Assembly: GCA_020633195.1 (NCBI GenBank)
Contig: JACKEC010000014.1
Span: forward strand, 1,054,001 to 1,118,000
Length of the DNA stretch: 64,000 nucleotides
Reading direction: 5' to 3'
Source of the DNA: Sandaracinaceae bacterium
GTDB taxonomy: Bacteria; Myxococcota_A; Polyangia; Polyangiales; Sandaracinaceae
Shown here: positions 34,958-43,980 of the stretch, one piece after another
How positions within the stretch are numbered: the stretch's first letter is position 1
How the letters are laid out: every line of letters starts with the position of its first letter
Made by a program: the position numbers and the translations under genes
The notes under the pieces: model-generated
Seen by the model: the letters and a program-made list of their open reading frames with translations, nothing else
The model's database searches: none
Told to the model about the DNA's origin: nothing

Positions 34958-36028
34958 GTGGAGTGGCTGCGAGAGATCTGGAGTCACGGCTGGGCGGCCG
35001 CCGGGATCGTCGTGGTCGGCTCGCTCCTCGGCGCGTGGATCGTCGAGGCGGTGATCATCGGGGTCCTCAAGCGGTTCGTCTCGAAGACCGAGACCGACCT
35101 CGACGACCGGGTCCTCGAGCTCATGCGGCGGCCGCTCTACTTCTCGCTGCTCCTGTTCGGGTTCGACTACGCGATCCACCTCCTGAACCCGAGCGAGCTC
35201 GTGCGTCACACGACGCGCTCGGGCGCCTACTCGATCGCCATCGTCGTCTGGGGCATCGCGCTGATGCGGCTGAGCGGGACGGTCCTCAAGACCTTCGCGA
35301 AGAAGCCGCGCAAGGGCGGGCTGCTCCAGACGCAGACGCTGCCGCTCTTCGACATCGTCTCGAAGACCGCCGTGCTCGCCGCCGCCATCTACCTCGCGAT
35401 GGTCGCGTGGCGCGTCGACGTCGGCGCGTGGCTCGCGTCGGCCGGGGTCGTCGGCGTGGCGGTCGGCCTCGCCGCGCAGGACTCGCTCGCCAACTACTTC
35501 GCGGGCGTCTTCATCATCGCGGACGCGCCCTACAAGCTGAAGGACGTCATCACGCTCGACGACGGGACGCGCGGCACGGTGACCGACATCGGGCTGCGCT
35601 CGACCCGGATCCACACGCGGGACGGGGTCGAGATCAACATCCCGAACTCGGTCCTCGGCTCGATGAAGATCGAGAACCGCAGCGCCGGGCCGAGCCTCGA
35701 GGAGCGCGTCGCGATCAGCGTGGGCGTGGCCTACGGCAGCGACGTGCACGCGGTCGGGGACCTCCTCCGCGCGACCGTCCTCGAGGTCGAGCACGTGAAG
35801 CGCGACCGCACGCCCGAGGTCTACTTCACCGCGTTCGGGGACTCGAGCCTCGACTTCGACGTGAAGGTCTGGATCGACCCGCGCTACTTCGAGCAGGTCC
35901 GCCACGACATGCACGTGCGGATCTACGACGCGCTGAACGCCGCCCAGATCGAGATCCCGTTTCCGCAACGCGACCTGCACGTCAGGGATCTCCCCCGGCC
36001 CGCGCCTGTATTATCCTCGGAGTCGTGA
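34958..36028 (+). CDS. MscS-family mechanosensitive channel
   Basis: A 356-residue small-conductance mechanosensitive channel, which opens under membrane tension to release solutes. Four hydrophobic segments are seen. The third, pore-lining one is Ala/Gly-rich (WLASAGVVGVAVGLAAQDSL), followed by the characteristic NYFAGVFIIADAPYKLKD entry into the beta domain. The domain continues with RGTVTDIGLRSTRIHTRDG and EINIPNSVLGSMKIEN, then the alpha/beta vestibule ending IEIPFPQRDLHV. A GTG start was chosen because it gives a full first helix. It overlaps the zinc-ribbon gene by four bases, and the PKS follows on the same strand. Confidence 0.93.
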   Translation: MEWLREIWSHGWAAAGIVVVGSLLGAWIVEAVIIGVLKRFVSKTETDLDDRVLELMRRPLYFSLLLFGFDYAIHLLNPSELVRHTTRSGAYSIAIVVWGIALMRLSGTVLKTFAKKPRKGGLLQTQTLPLFDIVSKTAVLAAAIYLAMVAWRVDVGAWLASAGVVGVAVGLAAQDSLANYFAGVFIIADAPYKLKDVITLDDGTRGTVTDIGLRSTRIHTRDGVEINIPNSVLGSMKIENRSAGPSLEERVAISVGVAYGSDVHAVGDLLRATVLEVEHVKRDRTPEVYFTAFGDSSLDFDVKVWIDPRYFEQVRHDMHVRIYDALNAAQIEIPFPQRDLHVRDLPRPAPVLSSES

Positions 36029-36453
36029 GCGAGCCCGAGGAGTGCGAAGAGTGCGGGGCGCCGCGGCGGGCGGGGCTGGTGGCGTGCGCCTACTGCGAGA
36101 CCCGCTACGCCGGAGCCCCGGACGGCATCAGCTGCCCGAAGTGCGGCGACGACAACTTGCCGACCCAGGTGCGCTGCGCGTCGTGCGCGTCGTCGCTGAT
36201 GCAGGTCTGCGTGTTCTGCACGCAGTCGAGCTCCATCGCGGCCAACGGCTGCGCCCACTGCGGCGAGACGTTCGAGGGCGCGGCCGAGCGCAAGGCGCAG
36301 CGCGCCGAGCAGCTGCGGCAGCAGCAGCTGATGGGGCTCGCCGCCACGGGTATGTCGGCGCTCGGGCAGGCCGCCGCGAGCCCGACGGGTCAGGGGATCC
36401 TCAACGAGATCCTGCGCGACCTGGGGCAGGCCGCGATGGGCCGCAAGAAGTAG
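36025..36453 (+). CDS. Zinc-ribbon protein
   Basis: A 142-residue cytosolic protein with a zinc-ribbon N-terminal half. Six CxxC knuckles appear in order: CEEC, CAYC, CPKC, CASC, CVFC and CAHC, enough for three zinc sites by residue 80. The rest is a Gln/Ala-rich helical tail (KAQRAEQLRQQQLMGLAATG, then ILNEILRDLGQAAMG). The GTG start overlaps the MscS stop (GTGA), so the gene is coupled to the channel. It may be an adaptor or regulator; no enzymatic motif is present. TATCCT at 36012-36017 lies seven bases before the start and could also drive it separately. Confidence 0.82.
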   Translation: MSEPEECEECGAPRRAGLVACAYCETRYAGAPDGISCPKCGDDNLPTQVRCASCASSLMQVCVFCTQSSSIAANGCAHCGETFEGAAERKAQRAEQLRQQQLMGLAATGMSALGQAAASPTGQGILNEILRDLGQAAMGRKK

Positions 36454-36517
36454 CCCGCCGTTTGCGCCTCCGGCGCGCCCCGACCATGCTCGCGGCCCTC
36501 TCCAAGGAGCGCTGCGC

Positions 36518-39500
36518 GTGTCGGAAGAGTACGAGATCTTCGAGTCGGACATCGCCATCGTGGGCATGGCGGCTCGCGTGCCGGGCGCACGCACTCCCAA
36601 GCAATATTGGGAGAACCTCGCGAACGGCGTCGAGTCGATCCGGTTCTACTCGGACGAGGAGCTGCGCGCCGCGGGGGTGAGCGAGGACGACCTCCGGCAG
36701 AAGAGCTACGTGCGGGCCTCCGCGCCGCTCGACGACATGGAGCTCTTCGACGGCGAGTTCTTCGGGTTCAGCCCGAAGGAGTCGGCGATCATGGATCCCC
36801 AGCACCGCCACTTCCTCGAGTGCGCCTGGGAGGCGCTCGAGAGCGCGGGGCACCCGCCGGAGCGCTTCGAGGGACCCATCGGCGTCTTCGCGGGCTGCGG
36901 GATGGGCAGCTACTTCTACTTCAACCTCTGCACCCACCCCGAGCTCGTGCGCGACGTGGGGATGTTCCTCCTGCGCCACACCGGCAATGACAAGGACTTC
37001 CTCGCCACGCGCGTCAGCTACCTGCTCGACCTCAAGGGGCCCGCGATCGGCGTCCAGACCGCCTGCTCCACCTCGCTCGTCGCCGTGCACCTCGGCGTGC
37101 AGAGCCTGCTCTCGCGCGAGTGCGACATGGCGCTCTGCGGCGGCACCACGGTCCTGCTCCCGCACCGGCAGGGCTACCACTACGAGGAGGGCGAGATCCT
37201 CTCGCCCGACGGCCACTGCCACGCGTTCGATCACCGCGCGCAGGGCACGGTGTTCGGCTCCGGCGCCGGCGTGGTCGCGCTGCGGCGGCTCGAGGACGCG
37301 CTCGACGACGGCGACGTCATCCACGCGGTCATCCGCGGCTCGGCGGTGAACAACGACGGCTCGAGCAAGGTGAACTACCTCGCCCCGAGCGTGGACGGCC
37401 AGGCGACTTGCATGGTCGAGGCGTTCGGCGTCGGCCAGGTCGACCCGCGCACCATCGGCTACGTCGAGTGCCACGGCACCGGCACCTACCTCGGCGACCC
37501 CATCGAGATCGAGGCGCTGACCCAGGCGTTCCGCACCGCGACCCAGGACCGCGGCTTCTGTCGGATCGGCTCGGTGAAGTCGAACATCGGCCACCTCGAC
37601 ACCGCGGCCGGCGTCGCGTCGCTGATCAAGGCGACCCTCGCGCTCGAGCACGCGACGTTCCCGCCGAGCCTCTCGTACGAGAAGCCGAACCCCACGATCG
37701 ACTTCGCGGGCTCGCCGTTCGTCGTCAACGACACGTGCGCGGCGTGGCCCGCGCCGACCGACCACCCGCGCCGCGCGGGCGTCAACTCCCTCGGCGTCGG
37801 CGGCACGAACGCGCACGTCGTCTTGCAGGAGCCGCCCGGCCTCGGCGAGGGCGACGAGCCCGCCCGCCGCTTCCAGCTCCTGATGGTCTCGGCGAAGACC
37901 GGGGCCAGCCTCGATGGCAACACGCAGAACCTCGCCGCGCACCTCCGGGCCCACCCGGACCAGAACCTCGGCGACGTCGCGTGGACCCTGCACCACGGGC
38001 GCCGCGCCTTCGACAGGCGCCGCGTCGTCGTCGCCGCGACCCCGGAGGAGGCCGCGCGCCTGCTCGACGAGGCGGACCCGCGGCGGGTCTTCACCCACAC
38101 CGCGCCCGAGAAGAGCTCGGTCGTGTTCCTGCTGCCCGGCGGCGGCGCGCAGTACCCGCGGATGGCGCTCGACCTCTACGCGCACGAGCCGGTGTTCAAG
38201 GAGCACCTCGACCGCGGGCTCGAGCTGCTGCGCCGCGAGCACGGGATCGATCTCGGGCCGCTGCTGTTCTGCGAGCCGAGCGGCGTCGAGGCGGCGACCG
38301 CCGAGCTCGACCGGATGCCCAACCAGCTCCCCGCGATCTTCCTCACGAGCGTCGCGATGGCGCGCCTCTTCGAGTCGTGGGGCGTCACGCCGCAGGCGCT
38401 GCTCGGGCACAGCCTCGGGCAGAACACGGCCGCGCACCTCGCCGGCGTGATGAGCTTCGAGGACTGCCTCGGGCTCGTGGTGCTGCGCGGCCGCCTCTTC
38501 GAGCAGACGGCCGAGGGCGCGATGCTGAGCGTCAGCCTCCCCGCCGACCAGGTGCTGCCGCTGCTCGGCGACGAGCTCGACCTCGCCGTCGTGAACGCGC
38601 CGGAGTCCACCGTGGTCAGCGGGCCGCCCGCGGCCATCGACGCGCTCGCGGAGCGCCTCGCCGGGATGGAGGACGTCGAGGCCAAGCGCCTCGCGATCCC
38701 GACCGCGGCGCACTCGCGCCTCCTCGACCCGATCCTCGACGCGTTCGGCGACTACCTGCGCTCGATCCAGCTCTCGAAGCCGAAGCTGCCGTTCCTCTGC
38801 AACGTGTCGGGCACCTGGATCACGGACGCGCAGGCCACGAGCCCCGACTACTGGGTGAAGCACCTGCGCAGCACGGTGCGCTTCGCCGACGACGTCGAGA
38901 CGCTGCTCTCGGGCGGCAACCGCGTCCTCGTCGAGTGCGGACCGGGCCGCACCCTGAGCAGCCTGTCGCGCGCGCACGGTGCGTTCCGGTCGGGCACGCA
39001 CAACGCCTTGTCGTCGATCCGGCACAAGGACGACCCGATCGACGATCAGGCCTTCTTCACCGCGGCGCTCGGGCGCGTGTGGGCGAGCGGCGGGAGCTTC
39101 GACTTCGCGGCGCTCTGGCCCGACGGCGAGGCGCACGTGCGGGTGGAGCTGCCGACCTACGCGTGGAGCCACAAGCACTTCTTCATCGAGCCGGGCCGCG
39201 TCCAGATCGCGGACCCGGGCACGGATCTGCCGAAGATCGCGGACGTGGAGCGCTGGGGCTGGCGACCGCTCTGGAAGCCCGCGCTCACCGATCCGCGCGC
39301 GGGCGAGCCGCACACGTGGCTGCTCTTCATGGACTCGGCGGGCGTCGGCAAGCGGCTCGGGGAGCGGCTCGAGCGGGCCGGGCACCGCGTCGTCCGCGTC
39401 TACGAGGGCGACGCCTACCTCGCGCGGAGCGACCGCGAGTACTCGCTGAGCCCCGAGCACGGCAAGGAGGGCTACGCGGCGCTCGTCCGCGACCTCGTCG

Positions 39501-42500
39501 CGCGCGGGCTCACCCCGGACCGCGTGGCGCACCTCTGGCTGCTCGAGGCCAAGGAGACGTTCCGGCCGGGCTCGAGCCTCTTCCACCACCACCAGGAGCG
39601 GGGCTTCTTCAGCCTCTTCTTCCTCGCGCAGGCGCTCGCCGACGAGAGCGTGCCGACGCCGCTCCAGATCACCACCGTCCTCAACGGCCTGCTGCGGGTC
39701 GACGACGAGGCGGTCGCCTACCCCGACAAGGCCACGGTGCTCGGCCCGACCCGCGTGATCCCGCGCGAGCTCGAGGGCGTCACCGCGAGCGTCGTCGACG
39801 TGGAGCTGCCGCGCCGGAGCGAGGAGCTCTTCGGCGGCACCCTCCGCATGGCGCTCGTCGATCCCTTCGGCGGCAGGAAGCGCGTGGAGCACGAGCTCGA
39901 GGCGCTCGTGGATCGCCTCGAGGAGGAGCTGACGTCCCCGCCGCGCAACGCGGTGGTGGCGTGGCGCGGCGACAAGCGCTTCGAGCAGATGTTCGACGCG
40001 ACCCCGCTCGCCCCCACCGAGCGCCCGCCCCTCCGCGAGGGCGGCTGCTACCTGATCACGGGCGGCCTCGGCGGCCTCGGCCTCACGTTCGCCGAGTGGC
40101 TCGCGCGCGAGGCCAAGGCGAAGCTCGTGCTCCTCAGCCGCAGCCCCGTCCCGCCGCGCGCGCAGTGGGCGGACTGGATGCGCCAGCACGGCCCGGAGGA
40201 CCGCACGAGCCGCCGGCTCCGTCGCCTCCTCGACGTCGAGGACGCGGGCGGCGAGGTGATGGTCGCGACCGCCGACGTCACCAACGTCCTCGAGCTGCGC
40301 GACGCCGTCGCGGCCGCGCGCGAGCGCTTCGGAGACGTGCACGGCGTCTTGCACACCGCGGGCGTGATCGACGACGAGCTCATCGCGCTCAAGACGCAGC
40401 AGAGCGTGGAGGACGTCTTCACCCCGAAGATCCAGGGGACGCTCGTCCTCCAGGACGTGTTCGAGGACCAGCCGCCGCTCGACTTCCTCGTCCTCTTCAG
40501 CTCCACGTCGACCGCGACCGCGCCCGCGGGCCAGGTCGACTACGTGGCCGCCAACGCGTTCCTCGACGCCTACGCGGAGAGCCGCGCCGCGGACGCCACG
40601 CGCGTCGTCTCGGTCCACTGGGGGCTCTGGGGCGAGGTCGGGATGGCGGCCGCGCAGGTCGCGCAGGATCGAGTGGCGCCCGGCACCCTCGTCGGCGAGC
40701 AGCCCGACCACCCGCTCCTCGACGCGCGCGTCGCCGACGCGCACGGGCACACCGCGCTGAGCGGGAAGCTGTCGCCCCAGAAGCACTGGCTCCTCGACGG
40801 GCACCGCACCAAGAACGGGCACGCGCTGGTCCCCGGCACGGGCTACCTCGAGCTCGCGCGCGCCGCGCTGCGCGCCTCCGGCGAGCTCGGGCCGTTCGAG
40901 GTCGAGGACCTCTTCTTCATCCGGCCGCTCGCCGTCGCCGACGACGCGACCCGCGAGATCCGGGTGGCCCTGACCCCGACCCCGCGCGGTTACGCCTTCA
41001 CGGTGCGCGGCGAGGTCGACCTCGACGGTCGCCGGGGATGGGAGACGCACGCGCAGGCGCACCTCGCGCTGCGCACGCTCGAGCCGCCCAAGCCCCTCGA
41101 CGTCGCGGGGATCGAGCGGCGCTGCGCACAACGCACGTTGACGCCGGATCCGGCGGGGATCGTGACCCCGCAGGAGCGGCACCTCCGCTTCGGACCGCGC
41201 TGGCGGGTCCTGCGCTCGGGTGGGTTCGGGGCCAACGAGGCGTTCGGTCGGCTCGCGCTCCGGGACGAGCTCGCGGGCGAGACGGCGACGTTCGGGCTCC
41301 ACCCCGCGCTGCTCGACATCGCGACGGGCTGGGCGATGGACCTGATCGCCGGCTACGACGGCGAGGCGCTCTGGGTCCCCGTCGGCTACGAGCGGGTGCG
41401 CGCGCACGCGGACCTCACGCCGTCGCTGGTGAGCTGGGTCCGCGGCCACGCGGGCAACTCGGACGACGCGGACTTCGTGTACTTCGACGTGACCCTCGCG
41501 GACCCCGCCACGGGCCGCGTGCTCGTCGAGGTCGACCGCCTCGCGCTGCGCAAGATGACCGGCGAGGTCGACTTCGCGCGGGCCCGTCCGTCGGCGCGCG
41601 ACGTGGAGCTCGAGCCGGTCGAGGGCGAGGACCGCGAGCCGTCGCCGGCCGAGGTGCAGCTCGCCCGCAACCTCGAGAACGGGATCCTCCCCGACGAGGG
41701 TCGGGACGCGCTCGCCCGCGTCCTCGCGGGGCCGCGGCTGCCGCAGGTGTACGTGAGCTCGCTCGACCTGCCCGGCCTCGTCCAGCAGGCGGGGCTCGCG
41801 CTGCGGAGCCCGGGCGGCGGCGAGGGCATCAAGCTCGCGCGGCCCGACCTCGACAGCGCGTTCGTCGAGGCGAAGGACGAGGTCGAGCGCACCCTCGTCG
41901 GGTTCTGGCAGGAGCTGCTCGGCGTCGACCAGATCGGCGTGGAGGACAGCTTCTTCGACCTGGGCGGCCACTCGCTGATCGCGGTGCGGCTCTTCGCGAA
42001 GGTCAAGAAGGCTTACGAGGTCGAGTTCCCGATCTCCGTGCTCTTCGAGGCGCCCACGGTCAGCCGCTGCGCCGAGCTGATCAAGGCGCGCATCGGCGAC
42101 GCCGGCGCCGCCGCCCCTCGCGAGCAGGCCCCGCGCGCCCGGTTCGCGCACCTCGTCGCGATGCACCCGGGCGACGGCGGCCCCAAGACGCCGTTCTTCC
42201 TCGTCGCGGGCATGTTCGGCAACGTGCTGAACCTCCGGCACCTCGCGCACCTCGTGGGCACCGACCGGCGCTTCTACGGCCTGCAGGCGCGGGGCCTCTA
42301 CGGCGACCAGGCGCCGCACGAGACGTTCGCCGAGATGGCCGAGGCCTACATCGCCGAGCTCCGCACCGTGCAGCCGCGCGGCCCGTACTTCCTCGGCGGC
42401 TTCTCGGGCGGCGGCATCACCGCCTACGAGATCGCCCAGCAGCTCCGCGCCGCGGGCGAGGAGGTCGCGCTGCTGGTGTTCCTCGACACCCCCCTGCCCT

Positions 42501-43015
42501 TCCCGCCCCCGAGCCTCTCGATGCGCGACCGCGCGCTGATCCAGATCCAGCAGCTCGAGTCCAAGGGCGCGTCGTACGTCTCCGAGTGGGCCGTGAACCG
42601 CTGGAACTGGGAGCTCGGCAAGCTGCGCGCCCGCTTCGAGGACGCGGAGCCGGACCGCGCCGCGGACGAGTTCCACGACGAGGCGATCGAGGCCGCGTTC
42701 CGACGCGCGCTCGGCCGCTACGAGCTGAAGCCCTGGCCGGGCGCGGTCACGCTGTTCCGCCCCAAGCTCGAGGTCGCCTTCGACCTCGGCAACGGCCGGC
42801 TCCTCGACTACGACCGCGACTACGTGTTCGAGGACAACGGCTGGACGCCGCACGTCGGCCACCTCGACGTGATCGAGGTGCCCGGCAACCACGACTCGAT
42901 GGTGCTCGAGCCCAACGTCCGCGTGCTCGCCGGGCGCTTCCGCGCCGTCATCGAGGCGGCCGAGAACGAGCTGCGCGCGCGCTCCCGCGACCGCGCGCGC
43001 ACCGCCGCCGAATAG
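36518..43015 (+). CDS. Single-module type I polyketide synthase with thioesterase
   Basis: A 2165-residue PKS. KS (about 10-440): C183 in TACSTSL, H319 in VECHGTGT, H359 in KSNIGHL. AT (about 535-830): S632 in GHSLGQ and H732 in TAAHS, which differs from the usual HAFH (malonyl) and YASH (methylmalonyl) signatures. A linker/pseudo-KR follows (about 900-1170). KR (1170-1370): GGLGGLG at 1182, AGVIDD (B-type), S1329 and Y1342. DH (about 1400-1690): H1429 in DGHRTKNG and D1600 in HPALLDIATG. ACP: S1819 in LGGHSLIAVRLF. TE (1890-2150): S1963 in GFSGGG, D1990, H2125. No ER is seen. KR before DH is unusual for modular PKS and recalls iterative or FAS-like enzymes. The GTG start follows AAGGAG. A GT2 gene follows after 8 bases, suggesting a glycolipid or capsule-anchor product (inference). 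Confidence 0.93.
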   Translation: MSEEYEIFESDIAIVGMAARVPGARTPKQYWENLANGVESIRFYSDEELRAAGVSEDDLRQKSYVRASAPLDDMELFDGEFFGFSPKESAIMDPQHRHFLECAWEALESAGHPPERFEGPIGVFAGCGMGSYFYFNLCTHPELVRDVGMFLLRHTGNDKDFLATRVSYLLDLKGPAIGVQTACSTSLVAVHLGVQSLLSRECDMALCGGTTVLLPHRQGYHYEEGEILSPDGHCHAFDHRAQGTVFGSGAGVVALRRLEDALDDGDVIHAVIRGSAVNNDGSSKVNYLAPSVDGQATCMVEAFGVGQVDPRTIGYVECHGTGTYLGDPIEIEALTQAFRTATQDRGFCRIGSVKSNIGHLDTAAGVASLIKATLALEHATFPPSLSYEKPNPTIDFAGSPFVVNDTCAAWPAPTDHPRRAGVNSLGVGGTNAHVVLQEPPGLGEGDEPARRFQLLMVSAKTGASLDGNTQNLAAHLRAHPDQNLGDVAWTLHHGRRAFDRRRVVVAATPEEAARLLDEADPRRVFTHTAPEKSSVVFLLPGGGAQYPRMALDLYAHEPVFKEHLDRGLELLRREHGIDLGPLLFCEPSGVEAATAELDRMPNQLPAIFLTSVAMARLFESWGVTPQALLGHSLGQNTAAHLAGVMSFEDCLGLVVLRGRLFEQTAEGAMLSVSLPADQVLPLLGDELDLAVVNAPESTVVSGPPAAIDALAERLAGMEDVEAKRLAIPTAAHSRLLDPILDAFGDYLRSIQLSKPKLPFLCNVSGTWITDAQATSPDYWVKHLRSTVRFADDVETLLSGGNRVLVECGPGRTLSSLSRAHGAFRSGTHNALSSIRHKDDPIDDQAFFTAALGRVWASGGSFDFAALWPDGEAHVRVELPTYAWSHKHFFIEPGRVQIADPGTDLPKIADVERWGWRPLWKPALTDPRAGEPHTWLLFMDSAGVGKRLGERLERAGHRVVRVYEGDAYLARSDREYSLSPEHGKEGYAALVRDLVARGLTPDRVAHLWLLEAKETFRPGSSLFHHHQERGFFSLFFLAQALADESVPTPLQITTVLNGLLRVDDEAVAYPDKATVLGPTRVIPRELEGVTASVVDVELPRRSEELFGGTLRMALVDPFGGRKRVEHELEALVDRLEEELTSPPRNAVVAWRGDKRFEQMFDATPLAPTERPPLREGGCYLITGGLGGLGLTFAEWLAREAKAKLVLLSRSPVPPRAQWADWMRQHGPEDRTSRRLRRLLDVEDAGGEVMVATADVTNVLELRDAVAAARERFGDVHGVLHTAGVIDDELIALKTQQSVEDVFTPKIQGTLVLQDVFEDQPPLDFLVLFSSTSTATAPAGQVDYVAANAFLDAYAESRAADATRVVSVHWGLWGEVGMAAAQVAQDRVAPGTLVGEQPDHPLLDARVADAHGHTALSGKLSPQKHWLLDGHRTKNGHALVPGTGYLELARAALRASGELGPFEVEDLFFIRPLAVADDATREIRVALTPTPRGYAFTVRGEVDLDGRRGWETHAQAHLALRTLEPPKPLDVAGIERRCAQRTLTPDPAGIVTPQERHLRFGPRWRVLRSGGFGANEAFGRLALRDELAGETATFGLHPALLDIATGWAMDLIAGYDGEALWVPVGYERVRAHADLTPSLVSWVRGHAGNSDDADFVYFDVTLADPATGRVLVEVDRLALRKMTGEVDFARARPSARDVELEPVEGEDREPSPAEVQLARNLENGILPDEGRDALARVLAGPRLPQVYVSSLDLPGLVQQAGLALRSPGGGEGIKLARPDLDSAFVEAKDEVERTLVGFWQELLGVDQIGVEDSFFDLGGHSLIAVRLFAKVKKAYEVEFPISVLFEAPTVSRCAELIKARIGDAGAAAPREQAPRARFAHLVAMHPGDGGPKTPFFLVAGMFGNVLNLRHLAHLVGTDRRFYGLQARGLYGDQAPHETFAEMAEAYIAELRTVQPRGPYFLGGFSGGGITAYEIAQQLRAAGEEVALLVFLDTPLPFPPPSLSMRDRALIQIQQLESKGASYVSEWAVNRWNWELGKLRARFEDAEPDRAADEFHDEAIEAAFRRALGRYELKPWPGAVTLFRPKLEVAFDLGNGRLLDYDRDYVFEDNGWTPHVGHLDVIEVPGNHDSMVLEPNVRVLAGRFRAVIEAAENELRARSRDRARTAAE

Positions 43016-43023
43016 AGAGACCC

Positions 43024-43968
43024 ATGAAGCTGCTGGCCATCACGCTGAACTACAAGACCCCTCGGATGACCCTCGACGCGGTCCGCGCGGCGCTCCCGGC
43101 GCTCGCGCGCGTGGACGGCGGCTGGCGCCTCGACGTCGTCGACAACGACTCGCAGGACGGCAGCGAGGCGACGCTCCGCGAGGGCGTCGCGGAGCTGTCG
43201 AACGTCCGCTTCCTGCAGACGGGCCACAACGGCGGGTTCGGGTTCGGCAACAACTACGCGATCCGGGCGGCGCTCGAGTCCGACGACCCGCCCGACTACG
43301 TCTACCTCCTCAACTCCGACGCGTTCCCGTCCGAGCACGCGATCGAGGCGCTCGTCGACTACCTCGACGCCCACCCCGACGTGGGCATCGCGGGCAGCTA
43401 CATCCACGGCGTGGACGGCGAGCCGCACCTCACCGCCTTCCGCTTCCCGAGCCTCGCGAGCGAGGTGCTCGGCGCCTTCCGCCTCGGCGCGCTCAAGCGC
43501 GTCCTCTCGGACCACGAGGTCCCGATCATCCCGATGCCCGACACCACTCGCGCCGTCGACTGGCTCGCGGGCGCGTCGATGATGATCCGCCGCGAGGTCC
43601 TCGAGTCGGTCGGGCTGTTCGACGAGACCTTCTTCCTCTACTTCGAGGAGACCGACCTCTGCCGCCGCGCGCGCCTGCGCGGCTGGGCCACGCACTACGT
43701 CGTCGAGAGCCGCGTCGCGCACGTCGGCCACGGCTCGACGGGGCTCAAGGACAAGTCCAAGCCCATGCCGCGCTACTGGTTCGACAGCCGGCGTCACTTC
43801 TTCCGCAAGAGCTACGGGCCCGCGTACACGTGGGCCGCCAACGCCGCGCACGCGGTGGGGCTCGCGACCTTCAAGGCGCGCGCGGGCCTGCAGCGCAAGG
43901 CCGACACGGACCCGACGGGCTTCCTGAAGGACTTCGTGAAGTACAACTTCGTCGACCACCGCCCCTGA
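43024..43968 (+). CDS. Family 2 glycosyltransferase, rhamnosyltransferase-like
   Basis: A 314-residue GT2 enzyme. The ATG at 43024 gives MKLLAITLNYKTPRMTLDAV; the long frame upstream is shadow within the PKS. GT-A motifs are LDVVDNDSQDGSEATL, GHNGGFGFGNNYAIRAAL, the metal-binding region YVYLLNSDAFPS (NSD in place of DxD), and FLYFEETDLCRRARLRGW. This set matches the rhamnosyl/N-acetylglucosaminyl diphospho-decaprenol L-rhamnosyltransferase-like group. It starts 8 bases after the PKS stop, so co-transcription is likely, and it may glycosylate the PKS product. dTDP-rhamnose made by the rfb genes would be a fitting donor (inference). Confidence 0.92.
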   Translation: MKLLAITLNYKTPRMTLDAVRAALPALARVDGGWRLDVVDNDSQDGSEATLREGVAELSNVRFLQTGHNGGFGFGNNYAIRAALESDDPPDYVYLLNSDAFPSEHAIEALVDYLDAHPDVGIAGSYIHGVDGEPHLTAFRFPSLASEVLGAFRLGALKRVLSDHEVPIIPMPDTTRAVDWLAGASMMIRREVLESVGLFDETFFLYFEETDLCRRARLRGWATHYVVESRVAHVGHGSTGLKDKSKPMPRYWFDSRRHFFRKSYGPAYTWAANAAHAVGLATFKARAGLQRKADTDPTGFLKDFVKYNFVDHRP

Positions 43969-43980
43969 GCGGGGCTCGGA

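Noticed and set aside
36401..42892. A 2163-codon open frame on the minus strand opposite the PKS
   Set aside because: The PKS on the plus strand has full catalytic motifs. The antisense frame is Arg/Glu/Val-rich low-complexity translation without motifs, as expected from high-GC third-position bias.
37120..43023. Long plus-strand frame running through the PKS before the GT2 start
   Set aside because: It is a shadow frame (Arg/Pro-rich). Homology begins only at the ATG at 43024.
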